From: Clostridia bacterium
GTDB taxonomy: Bacteria > Bacillota > Clostridia > Peptostreptococcales > JAAYPU01
Length of the DNA: 48,980 nt
Reading direction: 5' to 3'
Assembly: GCA_016278615.1 (NCBI GenBank)
Contig: JADQBM010000002.1
Coordinates: 1 to 48,980 of the forward strand
The notes under the pieces are model-generated. The model was given only the letters and a program-made list of their open reading frames with translations. It made no database searches and was not told the DNA's origin. Position numbers and translations under genes: made by a program. Below, piece after piece: positions 7,625 through 16,494 of this stretch; the first letter of the stretch is position 1, and each line of letters begins with the position of its first letter.

Positions 7625-8742
7625 TACACTTCACCCCATATATATTTAAGCAGTGTTTCCTTTTTTGCATTCTCTATATCATCCGGCACCACTTGCCCTT
7701 TACATAAATAGCTTATGGGCTTATCCGTAAAATAACTGGCATTTAGAATATTTCCTGCACTATAGGTTTCATCGAACTTTGTAAGAATCAAACTATCAAA
7801 GCCAATTTTTTTGTAATTATCAATGGTTCTTACAAAATCAATGTTTTTGGTCACCATGCTTGCAACAAGATAAATTTTTATATTTTCACATTGCTCCAAG
7901 TAAGACTTCAACTCATTTAACTGATGAATATTTCTGTGACTTCTTCCGGTAGAATCAATAAATATCAAATCTTTATCTTTAAACTGCTCAATAGCTTCGG
8001 GTAAATCCTCTGGAGAAAAGACGACTTTAACAGGAACTCCTAAGATATTGGCATATATTCTCAACTGCTCTACTGCTCCAATTCTATAGGTATCGATGGT
8101 AATGAGTCCTATTTTCTTCTGATTCACCAATGCCTCGTTAGAAGCAAGCTTTGCAATGGTAGTTGTTTTCCCTACTCCTGTTGGTCCAATAAAAGTTCTT
8201 ATTCTGCCACCTACATCCTCAACTCGTACATTATTTTCGAATCTATCATTCAAAAATTCACATAAAATAGACTTGTTGATATCATTGGAGCTTAGGGATT
8301 TTTCTTTGCAATACTTTTCGAAATCCTCTATAACCACAGAATGAAAGTCCATTTCCACCATGGTTTGTCGGATGGTCTCCATACTTTCTTTCCCGGAAGG
8401 CGAATCCGCTCTTTCAACTAGTTTTTGGACAATGCTTTTTATTTGCTGCATCTCCTCTTTCAGGTCTACTGTTGCCTTGCTTTCCTGTTGTTGCACAGCG
8501 ACTTCTTGTATGACATCGTGTTGGGGCACACTGGGAGTTGTTCTTTTTGTAATGCCACTTCCATTTTGTGAAACTACCTCTGTTGCCGCAGTTACCTCAA
8601 TCATCTTCTTTTTAAAAACTCCCCAAAAGCCTCTCTGTCGAACTTCCCGTTTACTTACAATTACAGCATCATTACCCAATTCTTTTTTGATGAGTACCAT
8701 TGCTTCGTACATATCATTGACAACGTAATTTTTAATTATCAT
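7624..8742 (-). CDS. flhF: FlhF, SRP-family GTPase for flagellar placement
   Basis: A 372-residue protein with the B-N-G layout of FlhF. The G-domain motifs are FIGPTGVGKTTTIAKLAS (P-loop), TIDTYRIGAVEQL, LIFIDSTGRSHRN and LTKFDETYSAG. The N-terminal B domain (MIIKNYVVNDMYEAM...) is followed by a low-complexity linker with runs of Q, E and K. It recruits early basal-body parts to the membrane site. The start chosen is an ATG five bases after GGTGAG, inside the end of flhA; a GTG two codons upstream is less well placed. flhA-flhF-flhG is a conserved block. Confidence 0.94.
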   Translation of the reverse strand: MIIKNYVVNDMYEAMVLIKKELGNDAVIVSKREVRQRGFWGVFKKKMIEVTAATEVVSQNGSGITKRTTPSVPQHDVIQEVAVQQQESKATVDLKEEMQQIKSIVQKLVERADSPSGKESMETIRQTMVEMDFHSVVIEDFEKYCKEKSLSSNDINKSILCEFLNDRFENNVRVEDVGGRIRTFIGPTGVGKTTTIAKLASNEALVNQKKIGLITIDTYRIGAVEQLRIYANILGVPVKVVFSPEDLPEAIEQFKDKDLIFIDSTGRSHRNIHQLNELKSYLEQCENIKIYLVASMVTKNIDFVRTIDNYKKIGFDSLILTKFDETYSAGNILNASYFTDKPISYLCKGQVVPDDIENAKKETLLKYIWGEV

Positions 8743-10816
8743 TAACACTCACCATCCCAACGCCTTCGAATTCAATGGAATTTGGTATTTCATTTAAAGA
8801 CAGTACCGCTAATTGCGGAAAAGTCATCTCAATTAATCTTTTAAATGCGACTCTTATTCGCGGCGAAGTTAAAATGATTGGTTTAGATGCTTGTGATGTT
8901 TGCAAAATAGCATCTATCTTTTCCAGTATTTTAGTAGTTACTGAAGGTTCTATTGCCGGAAAAGAACCTTGGAAAGATTTTTGTATATTCTCATGAATAT
9001 ATTGTTCTAAATTTGGATGAATCGTAATAATATCCAGCCTGTTTTCCTTTAATATATAGTCCGCTACAATTGTTCTGCCAATCCTGTTTCGAACATATTC
9101 CGTCAGCATCTCTGTATCTTTTATACTCTTTCCATAGTCCGCTAAAGTTTCTAGGATTGTCAGCATGTCCTTAATAGGCACGCGCTCTTTTAACAAATTC
9201 TGAAGCACTTTTTGAACATCCCCCAATGAAAGCAAATCCGGTATTAGCTCTTCTACGACTGCACTATAACTTTCCTTCATCATGTCAATTAGTTTTTTAA
9301 CTTCTTGCCTTCCCAAAAGCTCATAGCTATTTGATTTAATAATTTCACTCAAGTGTGTCACGATGACTGTTGTGGGATCCACTATGGTGTATTCCAGCAT
9401 CTCCGCTTTATCCTTGAATTTTTTATCTATCCAAACAGCAGGAAGGCCAAAGGCAGGCTCTATTGCTGGTTTGCCTTCTATTTCTATTTCACTGTTTCCT
9501 GGGTTCATAATCAACAAATGATTGTATAGTACTTCTCCTCGTCCTATTTCGTTTCCTCTTATCTTTATAATATACTCATCTGCCTTCAACTGCAAATTAT
9601 CTCTTATCCTTATTGGGGGAATTAGAAGTCCCATTTCCGAAGCATTCTGCTTCCTAACCGCCGTTACTCTTCCTAACAGATCGCCCCCGCCTTCGTTGCT
9701 TTCAGCTAAAGAGATCAACCCGTAACCGATCTCGATTTCAACTGGTTCTATATGTATATACCGACCCATGTCCTCAGGCTCTTTTTCCATTAATGCCGCT
9801 TTATCTGCTTTTGATTTCTCTTTACGCTTTTCATTAGCTTCCTTTTGCTTGCTTTCCTCTGTAAGAAAATAAGCCAATAAGCCACATAACCCCGATAATA
9901 TAAAGAAGGGTATGGCTGGCAAACCAGGAACGATGCCTAATATAAACAAAACAGCAGAAGTTATGCCCATTACCTTTGGAGTTGAAAACAATTGTGAGGC
10001 CAGCTCGTTACCAAAATTATTTGTTGAAGCAGACCTTGTAACCAAAATACCTGACGCCGTTGAAATTAGGAGCGCAGGTATCTGACTTACCAAACCGTCC
10101 CCTATGGTCAATATGCCAAATTGCTGTACAGCATCTATTACAGGCACTCCTTTTTGCCATGCAAATATGGCAATACCTCCAATAAAATTGATAATAACAA
10201 TGACGATTCCAGCTATTGCATCCCCTTTAACAAATTTGCTTGCTCCATCCATAGCGCCATAAAAATCTGCTTCTAATTGTAGGTTTTGTCGCCTTATTCT
10301 CGCTTCTTCATCGTTGATAGTTCCAGCATTCAAATCCGCATCTACACTCATTTGCTTCCCTGGCATAGCATCCAAAGTGAATCGTGCAGCAACTTCCGAA
10401 ACTCTTCCGGCACCATTGGTAATTACAATGAATTGAACAACGACAATAATAATAAATATGACGGCGCCTACCACATAGTTATCTGCCGCCACAAAAGAAC
10501 CAAAGGCTGAGATAACTTCCCCGGCTTTCCCCTGGGTCAATATCAAGCGTGTTGAAGAAACGTTTAAGGCGATTCTAAAAAGCGTCGTGACTAACAAGAG
10601 TGTGGGAAATACTGAAAACTCCAGAATATCCGTGGTAAACATTGTCAAGAGAATAATGATAATGGCTAAAGTAATATTAAAGGTTAGAAACAAATCCAGA
10701 AACCCTGGACTTATGGGAAGAATAATCATGGCAACAATAGCGATTACGCCAACTGCAGCCAAGCTATCCATATTTCTTGTTAATCCACCTATTAAACCAG
10801 TTCTTCTCTCTGACAT
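8732..10816 (-). CDS. flhA: FlhA, flagellar type III export gate protein
   Basis: A 694-residue FHIPEP-family protein. The N-terminal half has about eight membrane spans. The conserved cytoplasmic loop reads ARFTLDAMPGKQMSVDADLN and GASKFVKGDAIAG. The C-terminal cytoplasmic domain forms the nonameric docking ring for substrate-chaperone complexes. The length is normal for the family. It follows flhB closely and overlaps flhF at its 3' end. Confidence 0.96.
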   Translation of the reverse strand: MSERRTGLIGGLTRNMDSLAAVGVIAIVAMIILPISPGFLDLFLTFNITLAIIIILLTMFTTDILEFSVFPTLLLVTTLFRIALNVSSTRLILTQGKAGEVISAFGSFVAADNYVVGAVIFIIIVVVQFIVITNGAGRVSEVAARFTLDAMPGKQMSVDADLNAGTINDEEARIRRQNLQLEADFYGAMDGASKFVKGDAIAGIVIVIINFIGGIAIFAWQKGVPVIDAVQQFGILTIGDGLVSQIPALLISTASGILVTRSASTNNFGNELASQLFSTPKVMGITSAVLFILGIVPGLPAIPFFILSGLCGLLAYFLTEESKQKEANEKRKEKSKADKAALMEKEPEDMGRYIHIEPVEIEIGYGLISLAESNEGGGDLLGRVTAVRKQNASEMGLLIPPIRIRDNLQLKADEYIIKIRGNEIGRGEVLYNHLLIMNPGNSEIEIEGKPAIEPAFGLPAVWIDKKFKDKAEMLEYTIVDPTTVIVTHLSEIIKSNSYELLGRQEVKKLIDMMKESYSAVVEELIPDLLSLGDVQKVLQNLLKERVPIKDMLTILETLADYGKSIKDTEMLTEYVRNRIGRTIVADYILKENRLDIITIHPNLEQYIHENIQKSFQGSFPAIEPSVTTKILEKIDAILQTSQASKPIILTSPRIRVAFKRLIEMTFPQLAVLSLNEIPNSIEFEGVGMVSVNDN

Positions 10817-10850
10817 CTCATTAACCTCTTAATTTATAATTTTAAGTCCT

Positions 10851-12038
10851 TTACCCGACTTTTTTCTTAATTTTCATGACAACAGCCAATATCTCTGCAA
10901 CTGCTTGGTAAAGGGATGGTGGAACTTCTTCATCAATTTCCACCTGTTTATACAAAACCTGTGCAAGAGGTTTATTTTCTATAATAGGAATTTCTTGTTC
11001 TCTCGCTACTTCTCGGATTTTCCCTGCAATATAATCGGCGCCTTTTCCGACTAAAACAGGAATTTCATCTGTTTCATTATACCTTAATGCGATGGCTAAG
11101 TGTGTTGGATTTGTTATAATTACAGTTGCATCAGCTACTTCTGCCATCATGCGGTTCATAGAAAGTTGACGCTGTTTCTGCTTTCTCATGGACCGAATCA
11201 GGGGATCACCTTCCGATTGCTTCCATTCTTCTTTCACTTCATGTTTCGACATGCGAAGTCGTTTTTTGTAATCATATTTCTGAAAGATAAAATCCATAAC
11301 ACCCAAAATGAGCAACACGATAACAATTCGCACAACGAGTCTAAATAACAAATCTTCGAGAAGTATAAACAATCCGAAAACACTCATGCCCCCAACGGCA
11401 AATATCTTGTCAAGGTTGTCTTTTATGTATATAAATGCAACGGTTCCAATCAAAACTAACTTCATCAATGTTTTAAAGAAATTAAATGCGGCCCTCTTAG
11501 AAAAAAGATTTTTAAAGCCTTCAATGGGATTTAACTTCTTTAAGCTTGGTTTTAATGGTTCTGTTGAGAAGACAAATCCTGACTGAGCTAAATTAGCTAG
11601 TACACCAACCACCATGACCACTCCGAAGGTAATACCTGTAATACTGAAAAACTGAGTCATGTAAAAGGAAGCAATATTTGAAAAATTGCCTGGTTCTAAT
11701 GGGTAATTAAGATAATTCGCAAAGCATATGTGCAAGAATCTATAAATCTTATTAAAAGAGTACTCCCCCACAATGCTCATCAAGACGGCACAAACCAATA
11801 AAATTATAGCGGCATTTAAGTCTTGACTTTTGACCACCTGTCCCTTTTTTTTAGAATCTTGGAGTTTTTTATGTGTTGGGGTCTCTGTTTTCTCATCAGT
11901 ATTAGCAAAATATAAAATACTGTGATTCCAAGAGGGAATGCTTACCTCTCCCGATAACAATGAAGGGACTCTACATAACATTTGTGTTCTATATAAATCA
12001 AGGGTCATAACTGTCATCAAGAAAAAAAGAAAAACCAA
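10851..12038 (-). CDS. flhB: FlhB, export gate protein and substrate-specificity switch
   Basis: Autocleaving component of the flagellar type III export gate. The autocleavage motif NPTH lies at residues 310-313 of the frame given, in ITNPTHLAIALRY. The N-terminal marker EKTETPTHKKLQDSKKKGQV precedes four membrane spans. At 395 residues it is about 35 longer than usual, and the excess is all at the N-terminus. The frame given starts at TTG, seven bases after GAGGGGGG. No ATG lies near the canonical start. A GGGAGAGG site stands just before an ATT codon at 11937-11939, which would give 362 residues, close to the family norm. The start is therefore unresolved. Confidence 0.92.
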   Translation of the reverse strand: MVFLFFLMTVMTLDLYRTQMLCRVPSLLSGEVSIPSWNHSILYFANTDEKTETPTHKKLQDSKKKGQVVKSQDLNAAIILLVCAVLMSIVGEYSFNKIYRFLHICFANYLNYPLEPGNFSNIASFYMTQFFSITGITFGVVMVVGVLANLAQSGFVFSTEPLKPSLKKLNPIEGFKNLFSKRAAFNFFKTLMKLVLIGTVAFIYIKDNLDKIFAVGGMSVFGLFILLEDLLFRLVVRIVIVLLILGVMDFIFQKYDYKKRLRMSKHEVKEEWKQSEGDPLIRSMRKQKQRQLSMNRMMAEVADATVIITNPTHLAIALRYNETDEIPVLVGKGADYIAGKIREVAREQEIPIIENKPLAQVLYKQVEIDEEVPPSLYQAVAEILAVVMKIKKKVG

Positions 12039-12057
12039 TCGTTAACCCCCCTCACCT

Positions 12058-12810
12058 TTATCTCATCATCTTCTCAAGAGTAGATGGAATGTCCTCAAAA
12101 ACAGAAATAATCAAGTTAGAGACTTCAGGAAGAAGAATAACAAAAGCGATTAATCCAACCAAAACTTTAAGAGGCATTCCTAATATGAAAACATTCAGTT
12201 GAGGTATGGTTCTTGCGATAAATCCCATAATAATATCTGTCATAAACCCAACTAAAATGAGGGGGATGCCAATCTGAAACGCAATTAAAAAGCTTTTGGA
12301 AAAAACAACCGCTATTTCACCGATATTAATGCCCTGAAGCTTCGTTAATCCTACTGGAATAAATGAAAAACTCTGTATGATTGCATATAGCAGATAATAA
12401 TGTCCATTGATGCTAAAAAACAATACCAGCCCAATCCAGTTGTACATTCTCCCATATAAAGAAACTCTGCTTTGTGTCAATGGATCATACAAAGATGCCA
12501 TGGAAAAACCCAATTGAATGTCTGCAAGTTGTCCCGCCATTTGAATCGAAATATAAACAAGGTTTGTAATATAGCCCAGCGCTAACCCAACAAGCGCTTC
12601 TTTTATTATTAAAAAATAAAAGATAAAAGGTGTGTTAAAGTCTATATTCATTTCAGGGGTCATGACATATATGATTAAAGCAATAGCAAATGAAAATCCA
12701 ATTTTCAACATTGTCGGCAGCCCTTTCATAGAAAAGAAGGGACTTGAAACGAAAAAACTTGAAATTCTCGTAAAAATCAATATGAAAATTTGAAATTGTA
12801 GGATATCCAT
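12058..12810 (-). CDS. fliR: FliR, flagellar export gate protein
   Basis: A 250-residue membrane protein with about six spans, part of the FliP-FliQ-FliR export channel. It shows the typical start (LQFQIFILIFTRISSFF), QLADIQLGFSMASLYDP in the middle, and the LPEVSNLI region near the end. It lies between fliQ and flhB. FliR and FlhB are separate here, unlike the fused protein of some clostridia. Confidence 0.95.
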   Translation of the reverse strand: MDILQFQIFILIFTRISSFFVSSPFFSMKGLPTMLKIGFSFAIALIIYVMTPEMNIDFNTPFIFYFLIIKEALVGLALGYITNLVYISIQMAGQLADIQLGFSMASLYDPLTQSRVSLYGRMYNWIGLVLFFSINGHYYLLYAIIQSFSFIPVGLTKLQGINIGEIAVVFSKSFLIAFQIGIPLILVGFMTDIIMGFIARTIPQLNVFILGMPLKVLVGLIAFVILLPEVSNLIISVFEDIPSTLEKMMR

Positions 12811-12815
12811 AGTTT

Positions 12816-13085
12816 TTACCTAAGTACGTTGGCTATATTTTTAAACATCTCTTCAGAAAAATCTGTCAGTTTCCCCATAATAAATGGCGCCATCAAAAGT
12901 ATGAAAAGAAATACTGCAATAATTTTGGGAACAAATGTAAGGGTCTGCTCCTGGATTTGAGTCGTGGCTTGAATAATACTAACAGTGAGACCTACTAATA
13001 AAGCTACAGCCATGATAGGACCGGCAACATAAATCACAGTAAGCACCGCATCTCTGGCGATTCCAATAACCATTGATTGACTCAT
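12816..13085 (-). CDS. fliQ: FliQ, flagellar export gate protein
   Basis: An 89-residue protein with two membrane spans, one of four FliQ subunits in the export channel. Family features include a start of the MSQSMVIGIARDA type, GLTVSIIQATTQIQEQTLTFVPK and a C-terminal TDFSEEMF segment. It is tightly packed between fliP and fliR. Confidence 0.95.
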   Translation of the reverse strand: MSQSMVIGIARDAVLTVIYVAGPIMAVALLVGLTVSIIQATTQIQEQTLTFVPKIIAVFLFILLMAPFIMGKLTDFSEEMFKNIANVLR

Positions 13086-13093
13086 TTTTTCAC

Positions 13094-13855
13094 CTACACA
13101 AAGCTTTCCACAAGGGATTTAACGATTAAATACCATCCGTCAACCATGACAAATAACAGCAATTTGAATGGGAGAGAGATCATAACTGGGGGAAGCATAA
13201 ACATACCCATGGCCATTAGTATACTGGCTACTATTAAATCAATGACTATAAAAGGCATGAACAGCATAAAGCCCATCTGAAAAGCTGTTTTCAGTTCACT
13301 TATCACAAATGCAGGAATTAACACTGTGAAACCCGTATCCATTCGCTCTAAAGGTGGCTGTTCCCCTGATATGTCATAAAATAATCCTAAATCTTTTTCA
13401 CGTGTCTGGCTGAGCATAAATGTCTTAATTGGCTCAGAACCAATTTCTACTGCTTCGTCTTGGGTAATATTGCCCGCCAAGTAAGGGTTCACTGCATTGT
13501 CCATAACATCTGTATACACAGGTTTCATAATAAAAATAGTAAGAAACAGTGCAAGTCCTATTAATACTTGATTAGGAGGAGTCTGTTGAGTTGACAAAGC
13601 ATTACGCAAGAAAGAAAGCACAATAACAATTCTGGTAAAAGAGGTCATTAGGATCAATAAAGAAGGCACCAATGTCAACACTGTCAAAAGCATCATTATT
13701 TTAATACTATTGACATAATCTTGTGGGCTTTCAGCTTCTCCTACCTCTATTCCGATTCTGGGAACAGGCATCTGAAATGTTTCAGCATACACGACGGCGG
13801 AAGATATAAGAATAAATGCAGTCATTATAATCATAATCCATGCTGTTCGTTTCAT
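13094..13855 (-). CDS. fliP: FliP, flagellar export gate protein
   Basis: A 253-residue core subunit of the export channel. An N-terminal signal peptide is visible (MKRTAWIMIIMTAFILISSAVVYA). The conserved LTLVPSLLILMTSFTRIVIV, QTPPNQVLIGLALFLT and FQMGFMLFMPFIVIDLIVAS follow. I start at the ATG that overlaps the fliO stop, because the frame upstream of it begins only with TTG and would spoil the signal peptide. Confidence 0.95.
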   Translation of the reverse strand: MKRTAWIMIIMTAFILISSAVVYAETFQMPVPRIGIEVGEAESPQDYVNSIKIMMLLTVLTLVPSLLILMTSFTRIVIVLSFLRNALSTQQTPPNQVLIGLALFLTIFIMKPVYTDVMDNAVNPYLAGNITQDEAVEIGSEPIKTFMLSQTREKDLGLFYDISGEQPPLERMDTGFTVLIPAFVISELKTAFQMGFMLFMPFIVIDLIVASILMAMGMFMLPPVMISLPFKLLLFVMVDGWYLIVKSLVESFV

Positions 13856-14226
13856 TATTGATTCTGTCTCCAATCTGAGTTTACTTTTTTAAGCTTATCC
13901 TTAAAGTTTAAGAACGTAGAAGGACCTAAATGCACTTCATTAGATTTTTTCTTCATCTCAACCACTTCTTCTTCTGTGAGCTCAGTCAATAAATGAACAC
14001 CTTGCTCTGTAACACCTATAACCAAATATCGATCTCCTACTTGAACAATGCTTATTGCAGACTTATTAAAAACAGGAACCGTTTCTACTACTTTCAGAAA
14101 TTGCCCTTTCCTCAAAGTCTTCATATACCCTCTGCTGAGTTTAAAAGATAAATATGCAAGTAATAAAACAACGGGAAGTGCTGCCATTACTTTTAGCCAG
14201 CTCCATATTAACTCTGAAGAATTCAT
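13855..14226 (-). CDS. fliO: FliO/FliZ-like export gate assembly protein
   Basis: A 123-residue protein with one N-terminal membrane span (about 9-27) and a small cytoplasmic beta domain (VETVPVFNKSAISIVQVGDRYLVIGVTEQGVHLL), the usual shape of FliO. It acts as a chaperone for FliP complex assembly. It directly follows fliL. In Bacillus fliM, fliY and cheY stand between them, and none is here. It lacks the long periplasmic N-terminal domain of Bacillus FliZ. Confidence 0.88.
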   Translation of the reverse strand: MNSSELIWSWLKVMAALPVVLLLAYLSFKLSRGYMKTLRKGQFLKVVETVPVFNKSAISIVQVGDRYLVIGVTEQGVHLLTELTEEEVVEMKKKSNEVHLGPSTFLNFKDKLKKVNSDWRQNQ

Positions 14227-14243
14227 TTTGCATCACTTCATTT

Positions 14244-14747
14244 CTATTGAATGATATATTCCGTAAAATAAATATTAATCGCCAAATCTGGCTCAAATAA
14301 AACATTGATGCTCTTTATAATTTCGTCTTTTATAATATCATCTTTATCTACAGAAGATATGGTTTCCAGATCCTGTTCTCGAAGGGTCGCAATAATCGTA
14401 TCTTTGATTTGCACTTCTTTCTCAGGAATCCTTTTGATGTCTTTTTTCTCAATACAGCCAATGGCTATGCCGACTTTCAGGTATTTTCTTGATCCTCCAT
14501 TGGAATCTAGATTGATGACAAAGCTATCTAAGGGATACATGGTTTCCTTAATAATCTCTGCTTTTTCTTCTTTACCATCATCTGGGGCAAAGAAAAAACT
14601 CTTGGTAAAAAAAGCATATCCTGTAAAGGCGCCTCCCAGCAAAATAAGTATGAGAACAATAATAATAAATATCATCAGACCTTTTTTCTTCTTTTCCTTT
14701 GGTTCTACTACAACCTCTTCTGTTACTTCCTGTTGTTTACCCGCCAT
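14244..14747 (-). CDS. fliL: FliL, stator-associated basal-body protein
   Basis: A 167-residue protein with a short lysine-rich cytoplasmic tail, one membrane span (about 24-45) and a periplasmic domain ending in DLAINIYFTEYIIQ. The periplasmic part has YPLDSFVINLDSNGGSRKYLKVGIAI, typical of FliL. It supports stator units under load. I start at the ATG six bases after AGGAGG. A longer frame overlapping motB exists but has a poorer site. Confidence 0.93.
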   Translation of the reverse strand: MAGKQQEVTEEVVVEPKEKKKKGLMIFIIIVLILILLGGAFTGYAFFTKSFFFAPDDGKEEKAEIIKETMYPLDSFVINLDSNGGSRKYLKVGIAIGCIEKKDIKRIPEKEVQIKDTIIATLREQDLETISSVDKDDIIKDEIIKSINVLFEPDLAINIYFTEYIIQ

Positions 14748-14757
14748 TTTAGACCTC

Positions 14758-15471
14758 CTATTTTGTTCCATATACTAATAATAAGATATTAACCCTTCGG
14801 TTAGTTGCACGACCTTCATTTGTTTCATTAGATGCAATGGGTCTATATTCTCCATACCCAGTTGCACTGATGCGACTTGGGTCCGCATTTTTATTCTCCA
14901 CAAAATATCTGAGAACATTAACAGCTCTCCCTGCTGAAAGTTCCCAATTTGTAGGAAACTGAAAGGTGTTAATGGGTAAATTATCGGTATGCCCTTCGAT
15001 AACAATATCTTTATCCACCTCATTGACCAAATCCCCAAGCTTGTCAAGGATCACTCTACTTTCTGCCTTAATCTCTGCTCTTCCCAAATCAAAAAGAACT
15101 TTTTCTTTGATATCTATCGCAACACCTCTTTTTTCTTTGGTAACGGAAACCTGAGCATCCAATCCTTGTTCTTGAATATAAGAACGGACTTGTTCATATA
15201 CTTCCTGAATTTCAGTTTCCACTTGGTCTGGTATCGGTGTAGAAATTGGGCTATCTTCTGGCATTTCTTCTTCAAAAAGAGTTGGGTTTGTTTGCCCTAA
15301 AAGAACTGTCTGTAGCGCGCTTGCCACATTCCTGAACTTTATAGCATCCAAAGTGGAAAAAGAAAATAGCAATATAAAAAATGTTAGCAACAAGCTCATT
15401 AAATCAGAAAAGGTGGTCATCCATGGGGGCGCCCCAGATTTTTCTTTGCGGTTTATGGTTTTTTTAGGCAT
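14758..15471 (-). CDS. motB: MotB, stator protein with OmpA-like peptidoglycan-binding domain
   Basis: A 237-residue stator protein. The N-terminal plug and membrane segment PPWMTTFSDLMSLLLTFFI carry the conserved ion-binding Asp at residue 23. The C-terminal OmpA domain has VIEGHTDNLPI, NWELSAGRAVNVLRYF and RATNRRVNI for peptidoglycan anchoring. It starts right after motA. Proton versus sodium use cannot be fixed from sequence alone. Confidence 0.95.
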   Translation of the reverse strand: MPKKTINRKEKSGAPPWMTTFSDLMSLLLTFFILLFSFSTLDAIKFRNVASALQTVLLGQTNPTLFEEEMPEDSPISTPIPDQVETEIQEVYEQVRSYIQEQGLDAQVSVTKEKRGVAIDIKEKVLFDLGRAEIKAESRVILDKLGDLVNEVDKDIVIEGHTDNLPINTFQFPTNWELSAGRAVNVLRYFVENKNADPSRISATGYGEYRPIASNETNEGRATNRRVNILLLVYGTK

Positions 15472-16263
15472 TTAACTCACCTTTTTTTCCTCAATTTCTT
15501 CCTTTCCTCTTTCTGTCGGTGGAAGATAGGTCTTTAGCTTTTCTTCGATGATCCTGGGGTTAACACCCGATTGTATTGAAAGCACACCTTCAATGACCAT
15601 TTCTTTGGTAAAAACTTCCTCTTGTGTTTGATTTTCAAGCTTATTTCCAATGGGTATTAAAATAACGTTGGCTAATAAAGAACCATAAAAAGTGGTAATC
15701 AATGCTGTTGCCATTCCGATACCTATATTTGCTGCATCACTTAAATCACTTAACATAAGAATCAGACCAATTAAAGTCCCTAACATCCCAAAAGCAGGTG
15801 CCATTTCGCCCCATGTAGAAAAAATATTATGTCCATAGCCATGGCGTTTCTGAATAGCATAGATTTCAAACTCCAATATGTCACGAATGCTTTCCGGTTC
15901 TATTCCATCAACAACCATCTGGATCCCTTTAACAATGAATTCGTCATTTATTTCTCCTAATTCATCTTCCAAAGCCAACAAACCTTCAGAACGTGCCTTT
16001 CTGGAAAGACCGGTAAATAATTGAACCATTTTTTTTCTGGATTCAACGGGCTCCACAAAGGCCTGTTTAAGAATACTTGGTACATTTAACAGAATCCTAG
16101 TTGGAAAGCTTGCCAACAAAGCACAAAATGACCCCACTACTGTAATAGTAAAAGAACCCACACTAATGAAGATAATGATGTTGCCACCCATAGCAATGGT
16201 TATAAATATTAGTAAAAGGGCTGCAACTATTGCAACAATGGGGACCGGGTTTAACTTACTCAT
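15472..16263 (-). CDS. motA: MotA, flagellar stator channel protein
   Basis: A 263-residue four-span protein that forms the ion channel with MotB and pushes on FliG. Spans are seen at about 8-27, 30-50, 150-170 and 182-202. The cytoplasmic loop holds the conserved charged residues. The segment WGEMAPAFGMLGTLIGLI before span 3 is the family marker. Its start overlaps the end of flbD by eight bases. Confidence 0.95.
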   Translation of the reverse strand: MSKLNPVPIVAIVAALLLIFITIAMGGNIIIFISVGSFTITVVGSFCALLASFPTRILLNVPSILKQAFVEPVESRKKMVQLFTGLSRKARSEGLLALEDELGEINDEFIVKGIQMVVDGIEPESIRDILEFEIYAIQKRHGYGHNIFSTWGEMAPAFGMLGTLIGLILMLSDLSDAANIGIGMATALITTFYGSLLANVILIPIGNKLENQTQEEVFTKEMVIEGVLSIQSGVNPRIIEEKLKTYLPPTERGKEEIEEKKVS

Positions 16264-16459
16264 CTCTTACCTCCAAAAAACGATGAATTTTTCTTTTATA
16301 TTCAATATATCTTTCTACCACCTCATTGGCATCTTCATTGACTCTAACTTTCTTGCCACCAATTAAAGTAATCATTGTATCTGGTATTTCTTCAATTCTC
16401 TCTATTAGGTCCGCGCTCAGAAAAAACTTTTCTCCTTGAAGTGAAGTTAATTTAATCAT
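16256..16459 (-). CDS. flbD: FlbD/SwrD-like small flagellar protein
   Basis: A 67-residue protein of the FlbD/SwrD family: MIKLTSLQG at the start, ADLIERIEEIPDTMITLIGGKK in the centre and VVERYIEYKRKI near the end. In Bacillus this protein increases motor power through the stator genes next to it. Here it also sits between the hook gene and motA-motB. It has a strong AAAGGAG ribosome site. Confidence 0.9.
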   Translation of the reverse strand: MIKLTSLQGEKFFLSADLIERIEEIPDTMITLIGGKKVRVNEDANEVVERYIEYKRKIHRFLEVRDE

Positions 16460-16494
16460 TTTATGAGCTCCTTTTTTAAAATAAGTTGAAACTG

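Noticed and set aside
14305-14778. 157-codon open frame on the plus strand over fliL
   Set aside because: Shadow of fliL, which has full family features and a good ribosome site. The plus frame is low-complexity and starts without a site.
14775-15047. 90-codon frame on the minus strand inside motB
   Set aside because: Different frame inside the OmpA domain of motB, whose motifs are intact; no separate start signal.
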